Origin: Cryptomeria japonica
Lineage: Eukaryota > Streptophyta > Pinopsida > Cupressales > Cupressaceae
Assembly: GCF_030272615.1 (NCBI RefSeq)
Contig: NC_081414.1
Span: forward strand, 340,672,502 to 340,736,501
DNA: 64,000 nt
Direction: 5' to 3'
Part shown: one piece after another, positions 12,522 to 25,496 of the stretch
Position numbering within the stretch: position 1 is the first letter of the stretch
Layout: the number at the start of each line of letters is the position of its first letter
Notes under the pieces: generated by a model
What the model was told of the DNA's origin: nothing
Database searches by the model: none
Seen by the model: only the letters and a program-made list of their open reading frames with translations
Made by a program: the position numbers and the translations under genes

Positions 12522-13794
12522 TGTCTACTCCAACAATAAGAAAAATAACTCTAATTGAAGTCTCAACTTGAAGTTTGGACATTCATTTGGTAAAGTTACT
12601 ATTTTCATGGCTAGTGCTCATTTGATTGTCAACCCAAGGATGTAATACTTGAATTTTGTCTGCAATATATATGCACTAAGTTCCTTCAATAGCTATTATG
12701 CATTACTGCAGTAACTAACATTATGCAAAAAGGGAAGGCAAGAATAGAAATTATGGAAAGGCTACATGAAAAACTTCTGCATAGTATTCACAAAAGCAAT
12801 GCTGGAAAGATCTAATATGGATAACAGAAATTACTCTATTCTGGCTTGGCTGTAGGAATAGTTAGTGGATCTATTTCCAGTGGCTACAGGAACAGTCGAA
12901 GCAAGAACTTCCACTGCGACTAAAGAAAGAAAACTAATTTCAATGAACACACATAATCACTCACCAAGTGGGCCCCCTTGGATGAGTAATATCAAGCTTC
13001 CAAAAAACTACTTTTAATAGATCAGAACAACATAATTTTATCCATTGCTTCCTGAAAGTGATTACATATTTTGAAAAGAAACTCAAGAATGCTTATAAAA
13101 AATCCTCTTCTCTATTCCTTTCTATTATGTCTAACCTCTAAGAAAAGGAAGAGCTTGTTATTAAAGAGAAGATCAACTACAATAGACAACACAAATCATG
13201 CCCAGAAGAAGAGGTGAATGATTGACCAAAAAAGAAGATAACTAGAGCTTGGCTGCATGAAACGTAGATCTAAACCAAACCACAATCTTTGCCTGGCATG
13301 ATGGTGTTTGTAAATTCAACGCCCACTAAAGTTAGACTTTGATAGTGTCATTTGACTACTCCGCCTATGTCGTACCTTGCGCTTGCTAAGCTCCTCTTCA
13401 GTTTGGTCCTTAGTTATCTCTTACTTAAACTTTCCTTCATCAGGCACAATAGGAGAATATTCTCCGTGACATTATTTATTACCTGCACTACAACAAAAAT
13501 AACATACAAGGACATACATACACATTTTATTTAATTAGCACATCTATTAACTCACATATGATATTACCCTAAATAATCTGCATGGCAACAAGAACAAATC
13601 ACATGGCTATAGGAATAAATGGCATGACTATAGGAATAGACTGGCAAAGTTCAAACATGATTTCATAAGTTCAGGTTTAACACATGGAATACATATAGTC
13701 AATTTACAATTCATCACTACTACTATGCAAACCAAAAGATGTCAAAAACTTAAGAGTTATGATGATAAAAACATGACAAAGTCTCAACTTATCA
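12522..13794 (-). repeat. Athila 5' LTR
   Basis: Partner of 2671-3945, similar over its whole length. Its ends are TGATAAG...GTAGACA in element sense. The GTGGT that follows at 13795 is the other half of the target duplication. The frame at 13352 is the LTR counterpart of the one at 3503 and is not a gene. Confidence 0.9.
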
Positions 13795-15040
13795 GTGGTC
13801 TCGTTGTTTCTTCTTTCATCTCTAATGGAGATTTGTCACTCTCTGTATGGGAGGATGTACGAGCACAATGAAAGAAAGTATTGATATGATATCAAGATTT
13901 ACTCGAAGTATGTGATTGATCAACAAGATGATTGATAAATGCTAGAGTTAGATGATTATTCAAAAACTCAATAGTTGGATAGAATGACAAAAGAAAAGTT
14001 AGTTGGAATGCTATAATAAATGACAAAATGAAATTACTCAAAAATTAGATGAATTTATTGAAAGGGAGGTCTCAATTTATAGAAAATCAGAGATTCGACA
14101 GATGGATGAGATTGAAAAGATTTTTGATTGTGTGGATGGACTTGACCAAGCGCATGACAGAGCTTCCATTCAAGGAAGGATAAAGGAGATGAGAGAAAAA
14201 ATAGATTTTTAAAGGATGCATACCTCAATTTCGAATTAAAAATTAAGATAAATGAGATATTTTCAAAATGATAGATTTTCAAAAATGAAAGAGAATATTA
14301 GGCAATTAAAAATTAAAAAAGCAAATATTATCTTCATATGAGAAGATAATTAAAATAAAAAAAAAGTAAAGATATTTATTTAATTTTGATGACATAATTA
14401 GCTAATTGAATAATTTAAATAAATTATTCAACTATAGGGCATTAAAAAAGATCTTTTAATTAAATAAATAAAGAAATATTTAACTAAAGGGGATGAATAA
14501 AAAATAATTAAATCATTTAATTCTATTTAATTAATATTAAAAGTGGATTTGATTAAATGATGAAAGATTAAAAAATTAGGGAACAATTAGTAAAAAAGAG
14601 ATTTACTTAATGAAAGAATTAATTAATCCTAAAAGGGCAAATTAGTCAAACTGACATATTAAGACCTTAATCTAGTCAAACAAAGTCAAATTCAATCAAA
14701 ATGAGTGAAATTGGGAAGAATTGGGAAGGTTCAAATAGAAAATGGAAATATTTGAGCTAAAATGGGAAAATAAGGTCAAAATGAGTAAAACCGTGACATA
14801 ATGGGTAAATCGGGACAAAGCAAGTCAACAGATGGAAAAGAGACAAATGCAACACCATGGGAGTGGAGAAGAGGTAAAAATGGAACCATAAAAAAAGAAT
14901 AGTGAAAAAATAAAGTTGATGGATAGAAAATAGGAAAGAAGAAGTGGGATAGGATCAACAAATAGTAAAAACTATGTGCATGAGAAAAGACATGTTAAAA
15001 TTGTGAAGATGCGGTCATTGACCATTTTGTAGCGTCTACA
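13795..15040 (-). repeat. 3' LTR of older Gypsy element G (right part)
   Basis: The right edge TGTAGACGCTAC (minus-strand sense) at 15040 is followed by a PPT. This is the same junction as at 48705/48706 in element E. A minus-strand TATA (CTATAAATTGAGACC) lies at about 14070-14085, matching CTATAAATAGAGACC in E. Between them is the long AT-rich AATTAAATAAAT stretch also typical of E's LTR. The left part of the LTR was separated by the Athila insertion and may lie in the last few hundred bases before 2670. No genes; frames at 14055 and 14776 are chance. Confidence 0.6.
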
Positions 15041-15060
15041 TTTTGGCACCCTTATTTGAG
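15041..15060 (-). promoter_or_regulatory. Polypurine tract of element G (decayed)
   Basis: Minus strand: AATAAGGGTGCCAAAA directly before TGTAGACG. The corresponding site in E (48706-48722) reads AAAGAGGGGCAAAG. Confidence 0.55.
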
Positions 15061-15354
15061 ATAATGTGATTTAGAGCATTGTTTCAAATAAAATTAAAAA
15101 AAAATTATGCCCTAGAAGACCAAGGGATAGAGGTAGGATAGCCCCTCGAGAGATTGTTTATGTATGAAAGAAATGAATGATCTCTTGAAAGAAGAGAAGA
15201 ATGTTAGATGAAGGAGAAAAAATGATGAAAGAGGAAAAAATTAAGAAAAAAAAAATTAGATGAGGAACAACTAGTAATGATGAAACCTCTCTTTCATATA
15301 AGTGCACCTTACTTTTAGAGAGCTTCATTTGAGATGGAAAAATATATACATCAC
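15061..15354 (-). other. 3' UTR of element G, left piece
   Basis: Non-coding. It shares the phrase around CCCCTCGAGAGAT (about 15140) with the 3' region of element E (CCCCCTCGAGAGATGAATC at about 48830). It ends at ATCAC (15350-15354), the left copy of the target duplication of the family-A solo LTR. The G sequence resumes at 38398. Confidence 0.5.
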
Positions 15355-16250
15355 TCTAATGTCCTAAAATTGCACCCCTCACAATTTTTTAACTACATTT
15401 GGGTCTTCACCTTAGTGTTTGTGCCTCTTAGCCTGATTGAAGACTTGAATATGCTCATGCACATCAAAAACACCTTGCAACTTAACAATGCACTCAAAAG
15501 CCACCTTGATCCTGCACCAAATTAGGACAGGACCAAGGCGTGGCACCCTAGTCCCCCTTAATGGAGACCAATATTGGACCCCTCTCCCTTTCCTAACTCA
15601 AACTTGAAGTGAAAAAATCTCCTCTATGTCGGCTCATATCAAAAAATCAGTCAATTAATCCTACAGGAAAGTATATAAGAGGTATTTCCTCTCCCATTTG
15701 AATATACATGATCTAACACATACATAGAAGAGGTCATCAAGCATTCAAGAGATCAAGAATTCAAGCATTCAAAAGAAATTGAGTATTTTTCAGCCTTCCT
15801 TCAAGCTTTGGAGCAACAATAGAGTTAAGATTTCAAGCATTGAAGAGGAGATCATCATTCTAATGCATATCCCATGTGGAGGCTCACAAGGAGGTATAAG
15901 CATTGCATTTTCAAGAAATTCAACATCCCCTCAAAGAGGAGAATTTCTAATTTCAACCATTTCATTTACTTTATTTCAACCACTTAGTTAATTCCAAAAC
16001 CGGGCTTTGACTTGAAGGAAAACCCCTATTCCCAGCACATTTCCCTTTCTTTTTGTGTGCAGGAAATAGGTGTGCAAGTGTACTTCTAGAATTAAGCTTT
16101 ATTCGCAAAGATGGAAAAACCCTTTTTGATACATGAAAATTTTTGAGGACTGATTGGAGGGCGCCCCTATCCAAACACATGGTCCCTAAAAATTTAGCTT
16201 GATTTTATAGAGTAGCTCTGAATCATCTCAAACTTCTCAAATCCAGGTGT
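15355..16250 (+). mobile_element. Family-A solo LTR A2, left part
   Basis: It begins TCTAATGTCCTAAAATTGC, equivalent to TGTAGCATCCTAAAATTGC in copy A3 (41390). The TATA box (TATATAAG) is at 15672-15679. It is cut at 16250 by Copia element B and resumes at 38102. ATCAC flanks both outer ends (15350-15354 and 38393-38397). Total LTR length without the insertion is about 1187 bases, close to A3 (1167). There is no internal region, so it is a solo LTR left by LTR-LTR recombination. Confidence 0.85.
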
Positions 16251-17924
16251 TGTTGGCATTTTTGGCATTAAGTTGTCATTAATGTCAATTGGTTTGGCAT
16301 GGTCACTGGTGTGTAAGAAGTGGTGACCGATATAAGAAAAGTAAGACATATTTTATCAATCCATATGTGAGTAAGTAGACAGAAGGAAGGTTATCAATAC
16401 ACATGAATTGTGTCATCTGCCAGCAAAGCAAGCTTACTAGTAAGGCATAAACTGGTATGAAGGTTGGCTGTCTATTTGTGATGAAGAGGCAGAATGTTAT
16501 AGGAATCACAACAACACTCAGTCAGAAGAACATAAAGAATGGCATGAAGACATACCAGAAGGCAAGATGAATTTTCAGGAGGATGTGCTATCAGTAAAAG
16601 TGATTGTTCAGTGTGTTGGTTATAGCAGAAAGGTGAATTGAACTGGTAGTCAATCTTGGTCAGTGAAGAATGTCAAACTGACATAGAAAATGAAGCAGAG
16701 GTGGATGTCGACAAAGATGATAGCTGGAAGCCAGGTGGTGATATTGCACAGGTCAGTGAAGTGTGCATCGATGTTACAAGTCAGCAAGCAGGTCAACTTT
16801 TATGAAGAACCCGCAAGTCACAAAGGATGCTAGAGGATTGCGGCTTGAGGAAGACAAGCTAGCAAGTGATTGAACTTATCCTGCAAGAAGATTTGATCTT
16901 CATTTGTTGAAAGAAATTGTCGAGCCATTAATGAGGTGTGACAAAGAAAAGCAAAAAAGCATGGTGCAGACCTCCAGATTTAGAAAATGCCCTTTGGAAT
17001 GTGAGGCATTGGTGGTGTTGATCGATGACATGAAGATCATCTCTCTAGAAAAGAAGTTTGAATCAAATCCAATACGGATCGAGTTGGTGAAAGAAAAACC
17101 TAACATCGCATTGTTTGAATGTTGTTTGTTGGAAGAAACCTTAGATGATAAATAAAGGAGCTTGAGACAAAAATCTATGGATGCTTGATGCAAATATTGA
17201 GATAGAAGAGAGCTTGAGCAAGAAGAAAGATCATCTTCCTTAGAATTTATTCTAAGAAAATTGCAGAGTGAGTTAGCAGGTGAACTGGTGAGAGGGTTTA
17301 ACCGACAGAGATAAGGTAATTAGTAAATTGTTGTAGGTCTAATAGTTAAGCTAATCGGTGAGGTGTTATTGATCAAGAAGGCATCCGAGTATGACATAGT
17401 GTGTTGTGAGGCTAAGAGAGAAAGAAGAGAGGCCAAGAGTAACTGGTGAGTGGTCAGAGAGAGTAATCTGATAACCGACAGTGTGAGAACCAGTGAAGAA
17501 GAGAAGGTTGTTAACTGGCATAAATCTATTGATCAGGTGTTTCAGAACTCATTTGCAACCAGATGCTATAACTGTATCAAAATTGTATTTCATTATTCAT
17601 CACCAAGTTGGAGCTTGATGTAGGGTTTGGTGCTCCTTGGGTTGGTTCCCTAAATCATTGTAATTCATTGTTTCACTTGTGAGGCTAGATTGGAGCAGTA
17701 GACTCCAACTCCATTTCTCACCAAGGTTTTTCCTGGATTTTGTTTTCCTCATACATTTGGTGTTGTGGGTTGCATTTGTATGTTTTCCTCTTCTGATATC
17801 CACATTTTTCTTATCAATTTGATTGTTTAGTGCTTAGGGTGACCGATATTCTAAGGTTATTTTAAAAAGGAAAAGAATTTAGGAACCACTGATTCACCCC
17901 CCTCTCAGTTGTACATTGTGTTCA
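16251..17924 (+). repeat. Copia B 5' LTR
   Basis: It starts TGTTGGCATT and ends GTACATTGTGTTCA. Scattered copies of a palindrome-containing motif, AACCGGTRA, and its decay products AACCAGTGA and AACTGGTGA occur, for example at 17287, 17351 and 17450-17490. The open frames at 16900-17193 on both strands are conserved in the 3' LTR only as decayed sequence; no gene is inferred. Confidence 0.9.
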
Positions 17925-17929
17925 AGGAT

Positions 17930-17941
17930 TGGTATCAGAGC
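17930..17941 (+). promoter_or_regulatory. Copia B primer binding site
   Basis: TGGTATCAGAGC, complementary to the 3' end of initiator-Met tRNA, five bases after the LTR. This is the usual Copia/Sirevirus primer. Confidence 0.95.
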
Positions 17942-17975
17942 CTAGGTTCCTAGTTGATTAAAGATTGGGTAGATT

Positions 17976-20081
17976 ATGGTCTTAGAACACAATAGAAATA
18001 AATAAGTCTACCTCCTCAAAAGCCCCCATGTTTGATGGATCTAACTATGCCTTCTGGAGCAGAATAATAGAGACCTCTATTTCCTCCCTTGGTTTTGATG
18101 TGTGGATGTCTGTCAAGAATGGGTATACTATCCCTAGTGTTCCCCCAACTAATCTAGATGCCAAGAAGGAGTATGAGATTAATGTAAAGGATAAACATGT
18201 TATCTTAAGTGGGATGTCTGATAATGAGTTTGTCAAGGTCATGCATTGTACATCAGCCAAGGAGACTTGGGATAAAATGCAAAGGTTATTTGAAGGAGAT
18301 ACAAAAGTCAAAGAGGCCAAGATGCAAGCACTAAGGGGTCAACTTGAAGGCATTAAGATGAAAAATGAAGAAAAGAATGCAGACTACCTTCATAGAATAG
18401 ATGAAACTGTGAACACCATCAAAGGACTTGGAGAAGAAATTGCAGATGAGATTCTTGTCAAGAAGGTACTTAGATCTATCACACCTAAGTATGATACTAA
18501 GGTTTATGCCATAGAAGAAGCCATGGATCTAAAGATCTTCACAATGGATGAGCTATTTGGCTCACTAACAACCTATGAAATGAGAACAACTAGTGATGCA
18601 TCCTCAAGGAAAAAGGCAATGTTCAACTCCACCAAGAAGGGCAAGGAAGAGGTTTCTCATAAAGGATCTAGTGAAGTCTCAGATGCACAGGTAGAAAAAT
18701 TTGTCAGAAAGCTCAAGGGAGGATCTGACAAGTATAAAGGAAAGTTACCACTCAAATGTTTCAAGTGTGGTAAAGTTGCACACTTTGCTGCAAAATGTCC
18801 TTATAATGAAACTAGTGGAGATGAGTCAAGAAGTTTTAGCAGATCTCCTGGTAAAGACAAAGAAAGAAATATCCACTAGAAAGGAAGAAGAAGCTACCAG
18901 AAGTAGAGAAACCTATACACTATTAAGGATGCTTCCATAGATAAAGAAAGTGCATCAGAAGATGACTACCATGAGAATGACAGAGAAGTTAATATCTTTA
19001 TGGCACTTGATGACCTAGTTGGTGAAGATGGGGAAGAAGAAGACATTCAGGCCCAAGAGGATCTAGAAGGTGAGCTTATAAATCCCTAGATGAGTCCAAT
19101 CAAGTTATATCTACCTTAAAACTCTAGGTGGAAGAAGCCAAGAGGATATGTGAAGTTACATCCTCTGATCTGATGAATAAGGAAAAGGAGCATCAAGATA
19201 TGGAAGAAAAATTAGTGAAGCTCAGAAAGGAGCTTGAAAAAGGTAAACAAGAAATGAAAGTGAGAAGGAAATATGAAGGGAGCACTGAAGCCTTAGACAA
19301 GATGTTGAGTAAATAGAAGCCATCTAAAGATTCTGGTGGCTTAGAATTTGAAAAAGGACAAAGTTCAAACATCAGAGACACATCCGATAAGGAGATATAG
19401 TTCACTTCTTCAAATGAAGGAGAAGAGAAGAAGACATTCATGATAAGAAAGGATACTGATAAGAAGACATATACAAATGTTGTTAGAAAACACCAGACAA
19501 ACAGGTATACACAATCAATGAACCGGAGGCCACACTCAATGCATTGACATGCAGATCCAAGAATAAATGGAAGAATTGATTATGAAGGATTCACCAGAGT
19601 CAGTAGCATGAAAGGACAACCCCCAATGAAGTAGTCATTTGCAGGACCAAGGCAACCTAACCAATATGTTCCAAACTTTCATGGTTATTGTTACTGGTGT
19701 AACAAATTTGGATATAGAATAGCTGATTGTAGATTAACCAATAAGCCTGCTATGATTTATGAAAGTATAAATCCATTTAATGCACTTTGGGATATGAATG
19801 TTGTTTGTTATCAGTGCAATAGATTTGGTCATAGGATTTTTGAATGTAGGAAGAATAAACCGGTGTCCTAAAATAGTTTCAAAGATTCATCTTTAAATGA
19901 AAATGTGAAATGATATAACTGTCAAGAGTTTGGACATATAGAAAAGTTTTGTAAAAATAGTAAAATAAAGAAGAAGAGGATAGATCCTAAACAATAACCA
20001 ATAGTTAAACCAGAGCACAAAATAGCAACTGACAAGAAGAAGGAAACCAAACCGATATGGGTTGAGAAAGAAAAGGACAAG
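17976..20081 (+). pseudogene. Copia B gag with coiled coil and tandem zinc knuckles
   Basis: The UBN2/retrotran-gag domain is at 18028-18650 (FDGSNYAFWSRIIE, AKETWDKMQRLFEGD, LKIFTMDELFGSLTTYEM). A CCHC knuckle, CFKCGKVAHFAAKC, is at 18757-18798. Then come an acidic segment (18945-19080), a coiled coil (19128-19310, EKEHQDMEEKLVKLRKEL) and at least three more knuckles at 19680-19955 (YCYWCNKFGYRIADC, VCYQCNRFGHRIFEC, NCQEFGHIEKFC). The gag frame meets the pol frame through a frameshift near 18,880-18,950. An upstream ATG at 17976 is out of frame with 18028, so a small indel has also hit the N-terminus. Gag would build the cytoplasmic particle. The coiled coil and knuckle half is what element D retains. 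Confidence 0.85.
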
Positions 20082-22379
20082 GCAAAATCAAGTCTGATAG
20101 TGCAGACTGCCTTACATGCTAAAAGGGAAAATCTATGGGTTGTAGACAGTGGCTGTTCCAACCACATGACCAATGATAAAAAGAAATTTATCAAGCTTTA
20201 ATATTGGAATGGTGGTTTAGTGAGATTTGGAGACAACTCATCCATCAAAATAAAGGGAAATGGTACTCTAAACATTGATGGAAAACTAAAAACACATGAT
20301 GTGTACTATGTGGAAGGCCTAAAGCATAAATTGTTGAGTGTGAATCAAATGTGTGACAAAGGTTATAAATTCACCTTTGATTCTACCGACTGCCAGATAA
20401 AGAAAGAGAGTACCAATCAAATTGTAGCTAAAAGAAAGAGGACAGATGGTACTGTATATAATCTAAAATAAAATTTTGACTCCCAATGTATGATGGGACA
20501 AGTGGATGAAATCTAGTTGTGGCATAGAAGATTAGGACACATAAACTTTGAGAACTTAGTTGCAGTAAGCAAAAAGGGGTGTGTAAGAAATATTCCACCT
20601 ATCATCAAACCGGTAAGCACATTTTGTAATGAATGTGTGAAAGGGAAGTAGAATAAGGTGAGCTTCAAAACAAAAGAACACAACACCTCAAGACCACTTG
20701 AAATTGTATAAACAGATCTATGTGGTCCAACTAGGACAAGAGCTCTTACTGGTGAAAGATATTTTATGCTCTTCATTGATGACTATTCAAGAATGACATG
20801 GGTCACTTTCCTACAAGATAAATCACAAGCATTTGACAGATTCAAGATCTTTAGGAAGATGGTGGAGAAGGAAAGTGGGTGCAAGCTAAAATGTCTAAGA
20901 TCAGACCGAGGTGGAGAGTTCATATCAAATGAGTTTGAAGATTACTATGAAAGACATGGAATTAGAAGTCAATACTTAGCCCCTAGGACACCACAACAAA
21001 ATGGTGTTGTAGAAAGAAAGAACAAGATAGTTAAGGAGATGGCCAAAACCATGTAAAATGAGGCCTTTTTGGTAGACACATATTGGAAGGAAGTGGTTCA
21101 TACTACTGCATATACCTTGAACTGGGTTCAACTAAGAGCAAACAACAAAATGACACCTTGTGACTTGTGGTATGACCAGAAACCATCAAGGTATTTGGAA
21201 GCAAGTGTTTTATCAAAGAGAGATATGGATGGCCTAGGTAGTTTTGATTTCAGGAGTGATGAAGGAATCTTCCTTGATTACTCATCTAATAGTAAGGTCT
21301 ATAAATGCTACAAAAAAGGAGTAAGAAGAGTCATTTAGAGTGTGCATGTAAGAATTGATGAGGATATGCACAAAGGAAGTCAAACACAGGTAAACTAGTT
21401 TAATGATTCTGGTGATGAAGGTGAGGAAGCTCAATTAGACAATGAACTAGAAGAAGCATCCAAAAAGGCTCCTAACTGGTATCTGCAGATGAACCACCCG
21501 AAAGAGAAGATTATAGGTAATAAGAGTGATGGTGTGCAGACTAGGAGAAGACTTACCTAGAATGATGAACAAGTCAAATTCTGCCTCATGACTAAAGCAG
21601 AACTTAAAAAATTCAATGAGGCCAGCAAAAGACAGGAATGGATGGATGCCATGGAAGAAGAAATGCAATAGATTGAGAAGAACAAGACTTGGGAAATAGT
21701 CCCTAGACTAGAGGACAAGAACATCATTGGCACCAAATAGGTCTACCAGAATAAGATGAATGAAGAAGGTAAAAATGTTAGGCATAAAGCTAGACTTGTG
21801 TGCAAAGGTTACTCTCAAGTAGAGGGCATTGATTGTGAAGAAACATTTGCACCAGTAGCTAGATTAGAAGCAATTATAATATTTCTAGCCTTTTCTTCCT
21901 ACAAGGGTTATAAAGTATATCAAATGGATGTAAAATCTACCTTCCTAAATGGAAATTTGGAAGAAGAAGTGTACATGGAACAACCAGAAGGGTTTCTACT
22001 ACATGATGATGAAACCTTTGTGTGTTGGTTGAAGAAAGCCTTGTATGGTTTAAAGAAAGCTCCCAGAGCATGGTATTCAAGGCTAGATCAGTACCTGAAG
22101 GAGAAAGGATTCAAAAAGGGGAGTGTTGAAAACAATTTATACATAAAGAAAGATGGAAACCACATGATCATTGTGGTTGTGTATGTAGATGACATTATTT
22201 TTGGAGGTAATAAGGACACCCTTTGCAAAGAATTTGTTGATCAGATGCAATCAGAATTTGAGATGTAAATGCTTGGATAATTGACATACTTTCTTATTTT
22301 GTAGATATCACAGCAAGATAAGGGAATCTTTATCTCACAAACCAAGTATGCAAAGGATATGTTGAAGAAATTTCAAATG
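20082..22379 (+). pseudogene. Copia B pol, part 1: protease, integrase, reverse transcriptase
   Basis: A single frame interrupted mainly by TAG stops. Protease: WVVDSGCSNHMTND at about 20137. GAG-pre-integrase and zinc domain: LWHRRLGH, then FCNECVKGK at about 20517-20650. Integrase core: D in TDLCGP (20715), D in SDRGGEF (about 20900), E in GVVERKNK (about 21005). [44 protein letters not shown] and the catalytic YVDDIIFG at 22183. The order PR-IN-RT is diagnostic of Ty1/Copia. The frame is cut after KKFQM at 22379 by block C and resumes at 35365. Confidence 0.92.
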
Positions 22380-23972
22380 TAGTGTTGTTCACCAAAACTC
22401 GTTAACCCAAGTTCACCTAAAATTGATCTATGAAATAGCCAATTTCAATCTATAAAGAACCTTGGGACTAGGACAACATAACAAGGATCTAAATCCTTCT
22501 ACTCTTTAGGCTCTGCAAAACCTAGGTGGGTGTACCTTTGATGCATTTAATTAGACCCATTAAATACAAGACTGCATCAACAAAAGTAGATGGATCTGTT
22601 GGCTCTTTTTTATATTGAACAATAAAATCAACAGCTAGTATAATCTACAACCAAAATTTGAAAGTAGCCAACCTCAACTATGATTTCAAAGGACTAACTG
22701 GACCAACTTAACAAGGATATTTAATCCTTCTTCTCTTCAAGATCTACAAGGCCTAGGTGGGTTTACCTAAGATGCACTTCAAATACAGTCTAAACTCACA
22801 CACAACATCACCATTAAAGAAGAAATATCAAACATAGCTCAACAATAAGGAAAGTACTGCAAACTAGCTACATTCACATTGACTCTCAACTACATTAGAG
22901 CTTGAGATAGGTGGGACATTACCACAAAACATAAAGAAAAGATATTAAATTCTGATTTGATTTTTAAAATGATGCAAATGACCTCTAGCTGTAATAGATC
23001 AGTACCCCATCTTGGGCATAGAGTCAATACAAATAAGTATAGATGGAATCCAAGCTGCATATCAAATTTATTGAAATGATTTCTCTATATTAATGCATGT
23101 CATTAACACATTCTAAATTCATCAAAGGATCATACATAATCCAAACATTAATCCAAATCCCCAATTTCTGCTCATAGAATTTAAATCCCTTCTGTAAAGG
23201 TTGCCTAAGAATAGGAATTACACTCTCACTTTGAGAAGATAAACCCAAACTTCCTTGAAGACTAAATTTATTGAATTTGAAGAAATATCTGAAGACAATC
23301 TACTACACTATATATATGCCTTACATATATGTGACCTGAAACTAAGATACAACCTACAAAATATATCTACTCCATGACAACAGAATAAGAACATCAACCA
23401 TTACAACCAAGAAAATCAAAATGCATAAAACCTGGAACTTGCAATTTCGGACTTCTCCCTTGGAGAAAAATTCCAAAAAAACTGGGAACCCTTACAATTG
23501 AGAAGAATTGAGAATATGAAGGAGAGGGAAAAAGATCAGATTTCATCAGAATTTGCCAAGTATCCCTTCTTCCCTAACTAAAAAATATTTCCTTTCCTTC
23601 CCATGGAAATTGCTCTCAAACTATCTGAGATCTATTGAAACAAATTGTAGAACTGAATTCCTAATTCGGAGGGCTTTCGAACGGTATATAATACTTGCCA
23701 TTTCGGGCAAAAAACAACCCCTGGGTGAATTAATCTCTTATGCATCTCTATCATTTAAATTTTTTGAATTTTCTCCTATAGTTGAAACTACACATTTAAC
23801 ATTAATTTTTCTCATTTTTTGGCCTGATGCCCTGCCATGTGGCAGCCTACAATTCGCTAGGAGGGTCCACTAGGTGCCCCTTGGGATGACACCTCATCTT
23901 TCACCATTTGTCTGCCACTTGGATTGCCACTGGACTGCTTGCTTGTCACCACCTTAGCTACCATGTCATCAC
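22380..23972. mobile_element. Block C, left part: unclassified insertion in Copia B
   Basis: Everything from 22380 to 35362 interrupts B's RT/RNase H frame. AAATG (22375-22379) and ACATG (35363-35367) could be a 5-bp duplication with one change. The left part holds no coding frame I recognise. It has an internal duplication (about 22467-22548 and 22696-22780, both with AAATCCTTCT/TTAATCCTTCT then CCTAGGTGGGT). A 500-base stretch (22841-23380) is distantly repeated at 34771-35300. It is cut at 23972 by element D. The frame at 23553 is not convincing. Confidence 0.5.
22841..23380 (+). repeat. Block C direct repeat, left copy
   Basis: It aligns in order with 34771-35300 at GAGATAGGTGGGACATTACC, TTCTGATTTGATTTT, AGAGTCAATA, CTTCCTTGAAGACT and TGCCTTACATAT. 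Similarity is patchy and old. The repeats could be LTRs of a very decayed element or two copies of another repeat. Confidence 0.45.
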
Positions 23973-25149
23973 TGTTAGGCCTAATATGGAAAGCTAATGT
24001 ACTGAGAGGGGAGGGGTGAATTAGTACTTCAAATCCTTTCTTCAACAATATCTTTATTGTTATGCATAAACCAAACTCTATTGTAACATAACATAAAGCT
24101 AAAACAAATAAATAACAATCATACATGATTCACTCCATAACACATATATTTTGGTTATGCAGAAACTCTTGGTTAGAGAGAAAAACTGTGGTCGGGATGG
24201 CACCCACAACTTCACTACTGCAATAATAAAGGTTGCTTGGTTAGAGCTACATGTTCAACTATTTTTGATAGCTTACACTGTTAGGAGTATTGAGATCGTT
24301 AGATCTACCTTGCTAAAGGATTTTAAACACTTATTCTAAATGTTGCACCTCGTTAAAGGCTTTACAATTTATAGACTTTGTTAGAGTCTTTTACCCTGTT
24401 AAAGGTTTCGCTTACAACTTCAAATATTACAATAAAATCATTACAAATATCTGCAACTTCACATTTGAAATGTTATAGCAGATTCTATGTGCTCAAAATG
24501 AGATTACCTTGCTTATAGCATACCTCAGTAACCCATAAAGTAACTCGGTAAACCCTTCTGTTTACTCTGTTCTTTGATTGTTCTCTGAAATCCTTCTCAG
24601 TGACCTCTATGTCTTTGATAGTCACAATACTCAGTGCTTCCTTATCTATTACACATGTCTTGCTTCATACACCTCTGTATATCCTTTTTTTATCCTTAAT
24701 CCATGCTGTATAAATAGATCTCTTATGTCGGTAATCTGGTTCATTGCTTCGATCTTACAAACATGATTTATCGAATGAATAACCATGCAAAATGTTCCAT
24801 TGGATAGATGACCTCGAAATCATACAAAATCTTTAAGTGCAATTTCCAATGTGATAATGGTTCTTTGTTCCTCGATCTTGTAACACATTTTCCCATGTGT
24901 GTCTAGGTTCAATGAATTTGGTAACACTCTTCACTCGGTGTATATCAACTCAGTGTATCATTATTGCTGCTCGGTAGACATGGAATGTTACTCAGTAGAT
25001 AGCTCGGTGTATACTAGGCTCTATGACTACTTTCTTCTATAATTGACTGCTCTGTGCTTACCAACTAAATATTTCGGTAGTAGTAACTGACTAGAGTATA
25101 TAGAATGACTTTGGATATAAAACTAATGGTAACTTAATAAGCAGTAACA
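23973..25149 (-). repeat. Element D 3' LTR
   Basis: Element-sense ends are TGTTACTGC...GGCCTAACA. It carries about a dozen copies of CTCGGTRN and its transitional forms CTCAGT and CTTGGT between 24525 and 25080. The small frame at 23857-24126 spans the LTR edge and matches the one at the other LTR; it is an LTR feature, not a gene. Confidence 0.95.
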
Positions 25150-25490
25150 ATATCCCCTTTTGACATTAGTTGAGATGTTTGACAAAACTCCTTTTTCAAA
25201 GTCATAACTCAAAAATCTATATACTTACAAAATTTTGACAAAACTGACAGTATATACATTAGTCAATAAAATGGTATATTTAGATATACTACCCTTATCA
25301 ATATACTGTACAAAATGCTGATTTTGCATGCTCGGTGATCAATGTTCAGTATTAACTACTTGGTTGTCACTGCTCGGTTCACTGTCAAAATTAATTGTGC
25401 ATTTGGATACATTGTTCTTCTTGGTATACTCCCCCTATAGACTACACTCCCCCTTTGGTACTATACTCACTCCCCCTTTTTAACAAACAT
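25150..25490 (-). promoter_or_regulatory. Multiple polypurine tracts of element D
   Basis: On the minus strand there are four purine tracts: CAAAAGGGGAT immediately before the 3' LTR (about 25151-25162), and three AGGGGGAG tracts further out (about 25430, 25450 and 25472). Repeated PPTs are a known Sirevirus trait and match the arrangement in B (36148-36401). Confidence 0.8.
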
Positions 25491-25496
25491 CAAAAC

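Larger units (their letters stand above)
2671..13794 (-). mobile_element. Complete Athila-type Ty3/Gypsy retrotransposon
   Basis: The 11.1 kb element has two LTRs of about 1.27 kb, a PBS beside the right LTR and a polypurine tract beside the left LTR, so it is read on the minus strand. The order is 5' LTR, gag, protease, RT, RNase H, integrase, extra ORF, 3' LTR. The flanks GTTGT (2666-2670) and GTGGT (13795-13799) fit a 5-bp target duplication with one change. The tRNA-Asp-type PBS and an extra ORF after integrase point to the Athila lineage. The LTRs differ at roughly 9% of the first 215 bases by hand count, so the insertion is old. Stops and frameshifts throughout make it non-functional. 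It sits inside the LTR of older element G. Confidence 0.9.

Noticed and set aside
16900-17193. Open frames on both strands in the Copia B LTR
   Set aside because: They lie in U3/R of an LTR, are disrupted in the 3' LTR, and have no recognisable domain.
23857-24126. A small conserved protein found at both 23857-24126 and 30447-30914
   Set aside because: The shared part lies in the two LTRs of D and is shared because LTRs are repeats. The right-hand extension is the real gag frame.
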